Part shown: one piece after another, positions 1 through 6,077 of the stretch
How the letters are laid out: each line of letters starts with the position of its first letter
Numbering within the stretch: position 1 is the first letter of the stretch
Assembly (NCBI GenBank): GCA_002360555.1
Contig: DEQS01000052.1
Location: 1 to 24,759 of the forward strand
DNA length: 24,759 bases
Origin: Chloracidobacterium sp. UBA3360
GTDB lineage: Bacteria; Acidobacteriota; Blastocatellia; Pyrinomonadales; Pyrinomonadaceae
Reading direction: 5' to 3'
Translations under genes and position numbers: made by a program
The notes under the pieces: generated by a model
The model's database searches: none
Told to the model about the DNA's origin: nothing
The model's input: the letters and a program-made list of their open reading frames with translations, nothing else

Positions 1-41
1 ACTTACAACCCTTCGGTTAACAGTCGTTTCTCTTAAGGAAT

Positions 42-93
42 ATGGGGTAACAATGATTAACAAAATAATACTCAAAAAATCTCGTAACCCCAT
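42..93. repeat. Imperfect inverted repeat upstream of the integrase
   Basis: ATGGGGTAAC at 42-51 is matched by GTAACCCCAT at 84-93. The reverse complement of the second arm is ATGGGGTTAC, so the arms agree at 9 of 10 positions, with a 32 bp AT-rich spacer. It lies about 125 bp upstream of a tyrosine recombinase gene, where integrase arm sites, excisionase sites or an attachment core usually sit. The function is inferred from position only; no core duplication was found elsewhere in the window. Confidence 0.4.
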
Positions 94-119
94 CTATTTC
101 AAGGTTTACTGGCAAAGTA

Positions 120-148
120 CGATAACATGTTGTTTCACCCGATAACAT
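120..148. promoter_or_regulatory. Direct repeat CGATAACAT x2, 20 bp apart, in the integrase leader
   Basis: The 9-mer CGATAACAT occurs at 120-128 and again at 140-148, a 20 bp period (about two helical turns). A weak sigma70-like promoter overlaps it: TTGTTT at 130-135 and TAAGAT at 153-158 with a 17 bp spacer. A second short repeat, TAGGTAA, lies at 167-173 and 179-185. In-phase direct repeats next to an integrase gene often bind an excisionase or repressor. That role is inference. Confidence 0.4.
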
Positions 149-218
149 TAAGTAAGATAGAGATCGTAGGTAAATTTATAGGTAATAAGAGACGTTAGGG
201 TATTGCACGAAGGAAATC

Positions 219-1370
219 GTGGAGATAGAGCAGACGAAAAAGAAGAGAGGTTCGCCCCGGTATTGGAAGGAAATAAACGGGAATTTGTACGCGCGCTTTC
301 AATATAAAACCGATACCGGTAAATCAAAGGAAAAGTACAAGCGGATCACGGATAAGAGATTGGCCAAGCGCGCTGTTGACGAGATGAGGCGCGAATTTGA
401 AGAGCATGGCGAAGATACACTCACATCTGATAAATTAACTTTTGCCGAACTATCGGCGGTCTATGCCGAACAGAAAATAATTCCCGCAGCGTATTCAAAT
501 GGGGTCAAAGTCTCTGGAAGGCGCTCGCTCATCCCGGTTAGGTCGGCACTCAAGACACTTACTCAATACTTTGGCACGAAGCCGATCCGTACAATTAAAA
601 GTGCCGATATCGAGCGATTCAAGCAGACACGGTTGAAGACGCCGACCACTTACGGTGGGCAGCGAAAAATTGCGTCAGTGAATCGCGAGTTGGAACTCCT
701 GAGGACGATCTTGAACTACGCGGTTCAAAACGAATGGCTACTTCGCAACCCGTTCACTTTGACCAAGGGTATTATTTCTAAGGCGGCTGAGGTAGAGCGA
801 GACAGAATTCTATCGGCCGAGGAAGAGTCTCGCCTGCTGGAAGGTTGCAGCGGTCGCAGGAAACACTTACGACCTCTATTGGTATGTGCTTTGGACACGG
901 CGATGCGGCGGGGGGAGATCTTTAGGATGCGTTGGGCTGACGTGCGTCTCGATACTAATGAGATCTTCATACCTCAGACCAATACGAAAACCGAAGAGGC
1001 CAGAACGGTCGGTATTACCCGGCGGCTACGCGATGAGCTAGAAAATCTATGGGACTGCTCACCTAGAAACTTAGAGGGGCTCGTATTTGGCGTTACCAAC
1101 ACCATCAAGACCGCATTTAAATCGCTCTGCGAAGACGCCGGAGTCGGTGGTTTTAGATTTCATGATTGCCGCCACACAGCTACCACTAGGATGATCATGG
1201 CAGGATCATCCCATACGGAAGTCATGAAGATTACCGGGCATTCTCAGCTCAAAACCTTTCTTCGATACCTCAACATTAAGGCGGAGACAACAAACAAAGT
1301 CGCATCGGCTTTGGACACATACCTTTCGGAAACGTCAGCCGTGCCCTTAGTTTCCGATCGTCTGAACTAG
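219..1370 (+). CDS. Tyrosine recombinase / phage-type integrase
   Basis: This is a site-specific recombinase of the tyrosine family, which cuts and rejoins DNA through a covalent 3'-phosphotyrosine and moves integrative elements. The catalytic set is complete: Arg230 in TAMRRGE, Lys257 in the TNTK hairpin, His315 and Arg318 in FHDCRH, His341 in TGHS and the nucleophile Tyr350 in FLRY. The basic N-terminus (about 1-60) is likely the arm-binding region, about 73-175 the SAM-like core-binding domain, and about 195-365 the catalytic domain. At 383 residues it has the usual length. The start is GTG with AAGGA 4 bases upstream. It points towards the convergent gene at 1445-2524. Intact catalytic residues suggest it is active. 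It could belong to a genomic island, ICE or prophage; its attachment site is not identified. Confidence 0.93.
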   Translation: MEIEQTKKKRGSPRYWKEINGNLYARFQYKTDTGKSKEKYKRITDKRLAKRAVDEMRREFEEHGEDTLTSDKLTFAELSAVYAEQKIIPAAYSNGVKVSGRRSLIPVRSALKTLTQYFGTKPIRTIKSADIERFKQTRLKTPTTYGGQRKIASVNRELELLRTILNYAVQNEWLLRNPFTLTKGIISKAAEVERDRILSAEEESRLLEGCSGRRKHLRPLLVCALDTAMRRGEIFRMRWADVRLDTNEIFIPQTNTKTEEARTVGITRRLRDELENLWDCSPRNLEGLVFGVTNTIKTAFKSLCEDAGVGGFRFHDCRHTATTRMIMAGSSHTEVMKITGHSQLKTFLRYLNIKAETTNKVASALDTYLSETSAVPLVSDRLN

Positions 1371-1444
1371 GGCTTGTTTCCCTAACTCGCACGGAAAGTA
1401 CCGGCTCGAAGATCGATGATTACGAAGAACTTCCGCCATTGCGG

Positions 1445-2524
1445 TTAAGATTCTTCATTTTTCGGCAAGAAAGTTATCACCTCAGCCGGCACCCATCGCT
1501 TCGGAAGCAGGTCCGTGAATCTGTCGACGAAGAACTGGCTGGATGGAGAGTGGTCATAGCTCGCCTCTGCTTCAAGCGCCGTATAGATGGCATTTCGCAC
1601 TACGCGTTCGAACTCAGTTGAATCCGCCTCGCTCATGAACCCATTGCCGCGTTTGATCCATTTATTGAGACGATACTTGTCGATCGCCTCCATTACAACA
1701 GTCGCGATAAACATTGCTCGGCGTTGATTGTCGTTCATCCGAGAGGGGAACTCAGTCGCTTGATAGCCGGAATATGTCTGATCATAGGGCTTAAGCTTCT
1801 TGCCTTCGGCTACCGCAAGGATTCTCTCTTTAATAACACGTGCAATGTGATCGGGAGGCTCGATGGCGGCCATGGCCTGTCTTAGAGCGTCTAAAGCAGA
1901 CATAGGTCCGGTATCCCTTTCGCGGTCCAGGAATTCGAGTCCGACAGAGAGCTCTCGGAAGACGCCTTCATATTCTCTCCTCATGAATAGGACCATCGTG
2001 TCTAGCACAGCCCAGTACGGGTCCGCGTAGTTCAAACGCTCAAGTCGTGACTGACACGCCTCCACACTCGTAACGTCACCAAGTCGAATAAATTCGATAG
2101 CATCGGTGAATATTTCTTGCGGGGTCTTATTAGCGAGCCGGAGGAGTTCGTCCGTCCCAAGTTCGATCGCTCGGGCTAGCTCGTCTCGCGAAATACGGTG
2201 GCCAGCCCGATAATCGCTGACGAAACTCGTCTCGATAATCCCTTCGCTGACGATGTTCACCATTTCTTCAAGCGTCACGCCCAGTTCGAGCGCTGCCAGC
2301 CCAAGGGGCACTTCGAAGTAATCTCCCGCATCGTCAAGCAGGCAGAGTTCCTCTTCAAGATCACGGAGCTTGCGATCGTGAACAGCGGTCCACTCCTCAA
2401 ATCTCTCAGGAGTCTTAAAGTCCCGTATCGTTTTCTGATTCTTTGGTGATTTCAGCGTCTCCATCTGTTTTTCGATCTGGCCCTTTCGCTGTTCGACCGG
2501 CGACGGCTTACGTTTTCCTCTCAT
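1445..2524 (-). CDS. 359-residue protein with an excisionase/MerR-like DNA-binding segment
   Basis: I do not recognise the full-length family. Residues 1-66 are highly charged and helical, probably coiled coil. Residues 72-120 fit the HTH_17/excisionase pattern: AALELGV (77-83), a Gly-Ile wing turn (EGIIE, 94-98), then HRISRDELARAIE (109-121), equivalent to the R-I-x-x-D-E-L ending of that fold. The remaining 240 residues are acidic and alpha-helical, without membrane segments or visible catalytic motifs. The start is ATG at 2522-2524 behind GGAGGT (2531-2536). It is convergent with the integrase, 74 bp apart. The integrase proximity suggests a regulator or recombination directionality role, but it is much longer than ordinary excisionases (60-100 residues), so this remains inference. 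Confidence 0.75.
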   Translation of the reverse strand: MRGKRKPSPVEQRKGQIEKQMETLKSPKNQKTIRDFKTPERFEEWTAVHDRKLRDLEEELCLLDDAGDYFEVPLGLAALELGVTLEEMVNIVSEGIIETSFVSDYRAGHRISRDELARAIELGTDELLRLANKTPQEIFTDAIEFIRLGDVTSVEACQSRLERLNYADPYWAVLDTMVLFMRREYEGVFRELSVGLEFLDRERDTGPMSALDALRQAMAAIEPPDHIARVIKERILAVAEGKKLKPYDQTYSGYQATEFPSRMNDNQRRAMFIATVVMEAIDKYRLNKWIKRGNGFMSEADSTEFERVVRNAIYTALEAEASYDHSPSSQFFVDRFTDLLPKRWVPAEVITFLPKNEES

Positions 2525-2646
2525 AGTTACCTCCGACTACAGCAAGATTAACTTTAGATTTAGAACCAGCTGAACAGCCCTGTCGAGAGCCGCCCCTAAG
2601 CACATGCTCTAAGAATTAAAGATTCATCTGCCTTTATTCATCCGCC

Positions 2647-2755
2647 TTATATTGTATCGGCTTTGCACCACTCGATAAATCTGTCCTTAAGAAGCTCGGT
2701 AGCAGAGATTGAATCCATCCACATAAACGTTGATTTTCGTAAAACCCGGGCCCAT
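2647..2755 (-). pseudogene. Frameshifted 5' remnant of an NYN-domain (LabA/PIN-like) gene
   Basis: On the minus strand an ATG at 2753-2755 opens a 22-codon frame reading MGPGFTK-INVYVDGFNLCYRA-S before TAA at 2687-2689. The segment KINVYVDGFNLCYRA is the signature N-terminus of NYN-domain proteins (PF01936, PIN-like putative nucleases), where the Asp of the YVDGFNLYY motif is an active-site metal ligand. Continuity is restored in another frame (LLKDRFIEWCKADTI, stop at 2647-2649), in the place where family members read roughly GALKGTPYKWLDL. This is best read as a decayed gene that keeps only its start. Similarity was judged by eye. Confidence 0.55.
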
Positions 2756-2763
2756 AAAACGCT

Positions 2764-2793
2764 GAGGGTGAAACAATTTCTTGCCTCACCCTC
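2764..2793. repeat. Inverted repeat GAGGGTGA / TCACCCTC
   Basis: A perfect 8 bp inverted repeat, GAGGGTGA at 2764-2771 and TCACCCTC at 2786-2793, has a 14 base loop. It has no following T-run on either strand, so it is a poor terminator. It lies between the minus-strand promoter-like element at 2832-2859 and the start of the NYN remnant, so it would be in that transcript's leader. It could be an operator or an RNA hairpin. Confidence 0.4.
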
Positions 2794-2831
2794 GCACCAG
2801 TCCGTTGTAACGAACCGGGGAATATGTACTC

Positions 2832-2859
2832 ATATTAGCGAACCCTGATAAGTTGTCAA
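2832..2859 (-). promoter_or_regulatory. Sigma70-like promoter on the minus strand
   Basis: Read on the minus strand, TTGACA (2859-2854) is followed after 16 bases by TAATAT (2837-2832). It points towards the NYN remnant (start 2755) and the intact gene at 1445-2524. The -35 is a perfect consensus and the -10 is four of six. It probably served the decayed gene and may now transcribe the HTH protein gene through a leader of about 300 bases. Confidence 0.45.
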
Positions 2860-2907
2860 GATTTTACCAGTTCATTCAGGCCCCGCATTCAGCAACAGGA
2901 ATTAACG

Positions 2908-3129
2908 TTAATGGCCCACGGACTCGCGCTCCGCATTCCGGCGCTGATGCCGCCGCTTACCCCAAAAATAAAACGCAGCTCCGACTATTAAGAGAATAAG
3001 GCTGTCGACCGACATAACTTGGTGCGATGCATATCCAAACTTATAGGCTGGATCCCATTCACCTCTGAAAAGATGCCAAAAAAACAGCATTATTCCGGCG
3101 ATCATGATGACTATCCCGCCACTTTTCAT
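2908..3129 (-). CDS. 73-residue two-TM membrane protein
   Basis: I do not recognise this family. It has two predicted membrane segments (about 4-20 and 42-59) separated by a polar stretch with HxxRGEWDP and a Tyr-rich loop, and a strongly basic Arg/His-rich C-terminal tail (KRRHQRRN) that should lie in the cytoplasm. It starts 5 bp after the stop of the gene at 3135-3353 and is the last gene of the string CBS protein, 72-residue protein, 73-residue protein. The stop codon lies inside a 12 bp palindrome (2901-2912). Co-transcription with a Cys-rich CBS protein suggests a membrane accessory in metal homeostasis, which is inference. Confidence 0.6.
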   Translation of the reverse strand: MKSGGIVIMIAGIMLFFWHLFRGEWDPAYKFGYASHQVMSVDSLILLIVGAAFYFWGKRRHQRRNAERESVGH

Positions 3130-3134
3130 AGAGG

Positions 3135-3353
3135 TCAGATCACCTCGCCGGTTTTCTCAAGCATTACATGATGGACGGTGTTGACTGCGAGCCAGATCGC
3201 AATGAGCATAAGAAGGCCCGAACATAGAAGAAAATGTTCTCGGTTTACGCCCCACAGAAGACCAGTTCCCATCAGAACTCCGACGATCGCCGTTGCAACA
3301 CCTGCAAATCCCACAAGCACGTTAAGTATGTGCATTATTTTGGATAGTTTCAT
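3135..3353 (-). CDS. 72-residue two-TM membrane protein
   Basis: I do not recognise this family. It has two hydrophobic segments (about 8-32 and 40-60), with a short GVNREH loop between them and the motif VNTVHHVMLE near the C-terminus that carries two adjacent histidines and a methionine. It sits 10 bp after the CBS gene and 5 bp before the next microprotein gene, so all three are probably one transcript. The His/Met residues could coordinate copper, but nothing shows this directly. Confidence 0.6.
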   Translation of the reverse strand: MKLSKIMHILNVLVGFAGVATAIVGVLMGTGLLWGVNREHFLLCSGLLMLIAIWLAVNTVHHVMLEKTGEVI

Positions 3354-3363
3354 ATTGCTCCAT

Positions 3364-3765
3364 TTAGGCCGTCACCGACGCGCTATTTTCCTGAATGTGG
3401 TGCAAGCTAACGGTTCCACAGCAAGATCCCTCTGCGTTAACGACAGGCAAGCTGGTCGTATTATGCTCATGGAGCTTTCGCGTCGTTTCTTCTAAAGAAT
3501 CGTCCGCACCGCAGCACGACGAAGCAGCACCCATGATCTTTTCGACGATTACCTCTGAGGCTTTAACATCTTCGGCGGCAACACTGTGACAAATGTCGCG
3601 TTCCGTAACGACACCTACAAGTTTAAGATTCTCTGTATCTTCGACAACAGGTGTGCATCCGCAGCCTGAATCACGCATGGCAGTCGCGGCCTGTGCCGCC
3701 GTGTCTTGCGGGGTACAACACGACGAGGCCTCGATCGGTTTCATTACATCACTACAACAACTCAT
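3364..3765 (-). CDS. Tandem CBS-domain protein decorated with vicinal cysteines
   Basis: This small cytoplasmic protein is a CBS pair, a fold that usually binds adenosine nucleotides. CBS1 is about 3-60 (ending VGVVTERDI) and CBS2 about 72-126 (ending GTVSLHHI). Eleven of 133 residues are Cys, at 3, 4, 16, 17, 35, 37, 59, 84, 85, 115 and 116. Cys pairs occupy equivalent places in both repeats (16/17 and 84/85, where CBS domains normally read VTVSPDDT). GCGC (34-37) replaces the usual GIGSLPV turn. The start follows AAGGAG at 7 bases. Placement among copper genes suggests binding of a thiophilic metal such as Cu(I), Zn or As(III) and action as a sensor or store. The fold is confident; the metal role is inference. 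Confidence 0.85.
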   Translation of the reverse strand: MSCCSDVMKPIEASSCCTPQDTAAQAATAMRDSGCGCTPVVEDTENLKLVGVVTERDICHSVAAEDVKASEVIVEKIMGAASSCCGADDSLEETTRKLHEHNTTSLPVVNAEGSCCGTVSLHHIQENSASVTA

Positions 3766-3786
3766 TTTGTTCTCCTTATACTTTCG

Positions 3787-3805
3787 AAAACGGTCCTAGT
3801 GACCG
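3787..3805 (-). terminator. Weak intrinsic terminator or attenuator
   Basis: On the minus strand CGGTC (3805-3801), a 5 base loop and GACCG (3795-3791) are followed by TTTT (3790-3787), directly after the TAG of the Met-rich protein gene. The stem is only 5 bp, so partial readthrough into the CBS gene 41 bp away is likely. Confidence 0.35.
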
Positions 3806-3806
3806 A

Positions 3807-4346
3807 CTACATTGGTTTTTTGCCTGACATATCCATCTTTTTTTCCGGCGACATCATCTTTTCAAATGTCATCACCAACTCCGAGGCGTGTTTATTGATT
3901 TCCGTAGCGTCAGGTGTGTCCATTTGAAAAGCCCTTTCGAGAGCTGCGATGTGCTCACCGACAGCGGTTTTTTCGGCGTCCATCTTTGGTTTCATTTCAG
4001 CCATCATTGGCTTCATTTTATCCATCATTTCCTTGCTCATGCCGCTCATATGCATTCGATGGATTATATCCATCTGGTCCATACAGTGCTTTATTTCAGC
4101 AAAAGCGTTTCGGGCAACCTCAAGGTCGGCAAATTTACCGTCCTTCGTCGTATCGCGAAGCACCGTGGCAAAAGCCAAGGCACTGTGATGGTGAGCCATC
4201 ACCAAGACGTGATGCGGGCTTTTGTGCATCGCTTCCATATCCATCTCACCTTTCGTCATCTTTTTATCGCCCTGTGCCGCAACCATGCCGACTGCGAATA
4301 GGGCGACGACGAGCGATGTTAATATCAAAAATATTTGCTTTTTCAT
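3807..4346 (-). CDS. Met/His-rich exported protein, putative periplasmic copper binder
   Basis: A signal peptide with a basic start (MKKQ), a hydrophobic core and an AAQ cleavage site near residue 25 sends it to the periplasm. The mature part is alpha-helical and rich in metal-type ligands: 26 Met and 11 His in 179 residues, with clusters HHVLVMAHHH (45-54), HRMHMSGMSKEMMDKMKPMM (96-115) and a C-terminal MDMSGKKPM. The pattern of Met and His without a CxxC fits soft binding of Cu(I)/Ag(I). It resembles DUF305/CopM-type proteins in composition but lacks their paired MIxHH motifs, so I do not assign it to that family. A good AAGGGG site precedes the ATG. An operator-like element lies 71-92 bp upstream. 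Confidence 0.75.
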   Translation of the reverse strand: MKKQIFLILTSLVVALFAVGMVAAQGDKKMTKGEMDMEAMHKSPHHVLVMAHHHSALAFATVLRDTTKDGKFADLEVARNAFAEIKHCMDQMDIIHRMHMSGMSKEMMDKMKPMMAEMKPKMDAEKTAVGEHIAALERAFQMDTPDATEINKHASELVMTFEKMMSPEKKMDMSGKKPM

Positions 4347-4416
4347 TTTTCCCCTTTTGTGCTGCTCTTTGTAAATTTAGTCAGTTAGCTATAAATCTAA
4401 TCCGAGACAGAAAACG

Positions 4417-4438
4417 TGTCAGTGCGATGACACACACC
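4417..4438. promoter_or_regulatory. Operator-like element shared with 14399-14420, overlapping a candidate promoter
   Basis: The 22 bp here begin TGTCAGTG and end ACACACC and match 14399-14420 at 17 of 22 positions. The core is an inverted repeat, GTGTCA-gtgcga-TGACAC (4416-4433). On the minus strand CTGACA inside it, followed after 17 bases by TAGATT, can serve as a -35/-10 pair for the Met-rich protein gene, so a bound regulator would control access of RNA polymerase. No recognised CueR, CopY or CusR box is matched. Confidence 0.5.
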
Positions 4439-4464
4439 TAAGAGATTTACTTTCTCCTTTCCGT

Positions 4465-4511
4465 CTACCACCCTTCATCTGTTTGATCTCGGCTTCCCGT
4501 GCCCTGATAAT
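4465..4511 (-). pseudogene. 3' scar of a DUF305-like gene just after cusB
   Basis: Directly after two TAA stops of cusB, the minus strand reads IIRAREAEIKQMK, which aligns with the C-terminus of the intact DUF305 protein at 13196-13888 (IIRAQQPEIEQMKKW). The nucleotide runs GAGATC and CAGATGAA are also shared. A one-base deletion after the last Lys codon (4473-4475) would restore GW and a stop (TGG TAG, 4470-4465), a typical family ending. The fragment is short (about 15 codons), so chance similarity is possible. Confidence 0.4.
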
Positions 4512-4514
4512 TTA

Positions 4515-6062
4515 TTAATGATGGGTTGGGTTTTGCCTGAGTATTTCGGCGCGGAGAAGAAAGCTGCCTACCGTTACAATTTTATCGCCGACATTTAGAC
4601 CTTCGAGAACTACAAAACGGTCGTTGTTTTCTTTGCCAAGACGCACGGTCTTTACAGCAAACACATTCGGCTTGTCGGTTGTGACAAAGACTACTTGTTT
4701 GTCGTTCATATTCTGGACGGCGGCCGACGGGACCGTCGGCATTGTGCGTTCGGCCGTTCCCATTGAGCCAAATGCGACGTTTACGTACATTCCGATCTTC
4801 AGAACTTGGCCCGGATTGTCGAGTTCGACGCGGACTTGTGCGGTTCGCGTTTCGGGGCTGATATTCGGGTCAATATAGGTTACGTGACCGCGAAAAAGTT
4901 TGTCGGAATATGAATCGGTTGTGACACTCGCACCGCTACCGTCACGAACAACCGAGAGATCTTTTTCATAGACCTGCGCGATAACCCAGACGCTTGCGAG
5001 ATTTGTAACACGCATCAATTCCTTGTTTGCCTCGACAACTTCACCCGCGTTTACGTCTCGCTTTGTGATCGTGCCTGAAATAGGCGCTGTCAATGCGATT
5101 TCCGATGATATTTGCGATGGGAAACGGAGCGAATTCACCTTTTGAGGTGACAAGCCAAGCAGCAAGAGCCTTTGTTTAGCCGTTGCAAGGTCGGATTCGG
5201 CGGTTTGTCGCTTTACAGCCGCTTGTTCGAATTCGCTGCGGCTCACGGGATTGATCTGAGCTACTTGGACGGCACGGTCGTATCGTTTCTTTGCTTCTTC
5301 TACATCCGCTTCGGCTGTCTTCAGCTTGGTGGTCGCCATTTCAAACTCTTCACGGCTGACTGCACCGATGGCAAGCAGCTTTTCTGTCCGCATATGGTGT
5401 TTATGATGCTCTTCTAATTCCGCGTTCGCGGTCTTTAGTTTTGCTAACGCCTGATCTAGTTCGGCATTACTCACCGGGCTGATCTTTACGAGCCTCGCAG
5501 TGCGATCATAGTTTTGTTTTGCCGTTTGTGCCTCGGTTTGTAAGGCAAGATAGCGTGATTGAGACGTTGCAAGTTCATCGCTGAAGATAATGGCAAGGGT
5601 TTGGCCTTTCCCAACATACTGGCCTAGTTCGCCACTTACGGAGCGCAATACCCCGCCGAGAAGCGAAATCACCGGCGTTTCTTTGTAGGCATTGGACTGA
5701 ACGACACCGGTCGAGGCCACATCCATTGATTCACTCGATAACGTTTCGCCGACTGTTTCGATCTTCAGGCCGATCTTATCTACCTGATCGGGCTGAATGG
5801 TAACAGTTTGTTCGCCCGTTGTGTCCGCCGTTTGACCGGTGCTGTTGTCCCCGAATGTGACAGTTCGTGGAGCAGGCACCGCTTGTCCGCCCTCACGACT
5901 GCGCAAGTACCAAAAAAGCAATGCTCCCGCTATGACAATACCGATGACCGATAATGCGACATACATCGGCTTTCGATTCGGTGTCGGCTTCGAATTTTCG
6001 CCAGTTTCTGTTTCTTTGATAATTTGTTCGTTATTTTCTTCGCTCATCTCTTTTTTAGTCAA
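4515..6062 (-). CDS. cusB: CusB-like periplasmic adaptor (membrane fusion protein) of an RND copper/silver pump
   Basis: The adaptor links the inner-membrane RND pump CusA to the outer-membrane channel CusC. It has an N-terminal membrane anchor (about 33-52), a lipoyl/barrel half around 128-160 (VISLLGGVLRSVSG), an alpha-hairpin (about 170-300), the return barrel with LTAPISGTITKRDVNAGEVV (about 328-347) and a C-terminal membrane-proximal domain. The hairpin is odd: three consecutive units of about 38 residues (185-223, 224-260, 261-298), each with a tip motif like SPVSNAELD, GAVSREEFE and NPVSRSEFE, where adaptors usually have one. There are His clusters at 219-223 and the C-terminus. It lies 15 bp after the CopA gene and is last in the copper operon. 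The RND adaptor call is firm; the Cu/Ag preference rests on the partners. Confidence 0.9.
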   Translation of the reverse strand: MTKKEMSEENNEQIIKETETGENSKPTPNRKPMYVALSVIGIVIAGALLFWYLRSREGGQAVPAPRTVTFGDNSTGQTADTTGEQTVTIQPDQVDKIGLKIETVGETLSSESMDVASTGVVQSNAYKETPVISLLGGVLRSVSGELGQYVGKGQTLAIIFSDELATSQSRYLALQTEAQTAKQNYDRTARLVKISPVSNAELDQALAKLKTANAELEEHHKHHMRTEKLLAIGAVSREEFEMATTKLKTAEADVEEAKKRYDRAVQVAQINPVSRSEFEQAAVKRQTAESDLATAKQRLLLLGLSPQKVNSLRFPSQISSEIALTAPISGTITKRDVNAGEVVEANKELMRVTNLASVWVIAQVYEKDLSVVRDGSGASVTTDSYSDKLFRGHVTYIDPNISPETRTAQVRVELDNPGQVLKIGMYVNVAFGSMGTAERTMPTVPSAAVQNMNDKQVVFVTTDKPNVFAVKTVRLGKENNDRFVVLEGLNVGDKIVTVGSFLLRAEILRQNPTHH

Positions 6063-6077
6063 CAGATACGTCGGGAC

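Larger units (their letters stand above)
2525..2907. other. 383 bp stretch without an intact gene
   Basis: It holds the ribosome-binding site of the gene at 1445-2524, a frameshifted NYN-domain remnant on the minus strand (2647-2755), an inverted repeat (2764-2793), a minus-strand promoter-like sequence (2832-2859), and the outer part of the palindrome ATTAACGTTAAT (2901-2912), which covers the stop codon of the next gene. I see nothing convincing in 2540-2640. The mixture of gene debris and hairpins looks like a rearranged junction between the integrase region and the metal genes. Confidence 0.6.

Noticed and set aside
725..970. Open frame on the minus strand inside the integrase gene
   Set aside because: It is the complement of a gene with full catalytic motifs; its Arg/Ser-rich translation resembles no protein.
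1368..1384. TAGGG/CCCTA stem after the integrase stop as terminator
   Set aside because: Only 5 bp and no T-run on either strand.
2663..2848. 61-codon plus-strand frame in the gap before the metal genes
   Set aside because: No ribosome-binding site and no recognisable motif; the opposite strand holds the NYN remnant.
3888..4441. Long plus-strand frames opposite the Met-rich protein
   Set aside because: The minus strand has a signal peptide, ribosome-binding site and Met/His pattern; the plus frames read His/Phe/Ser-rich noise.
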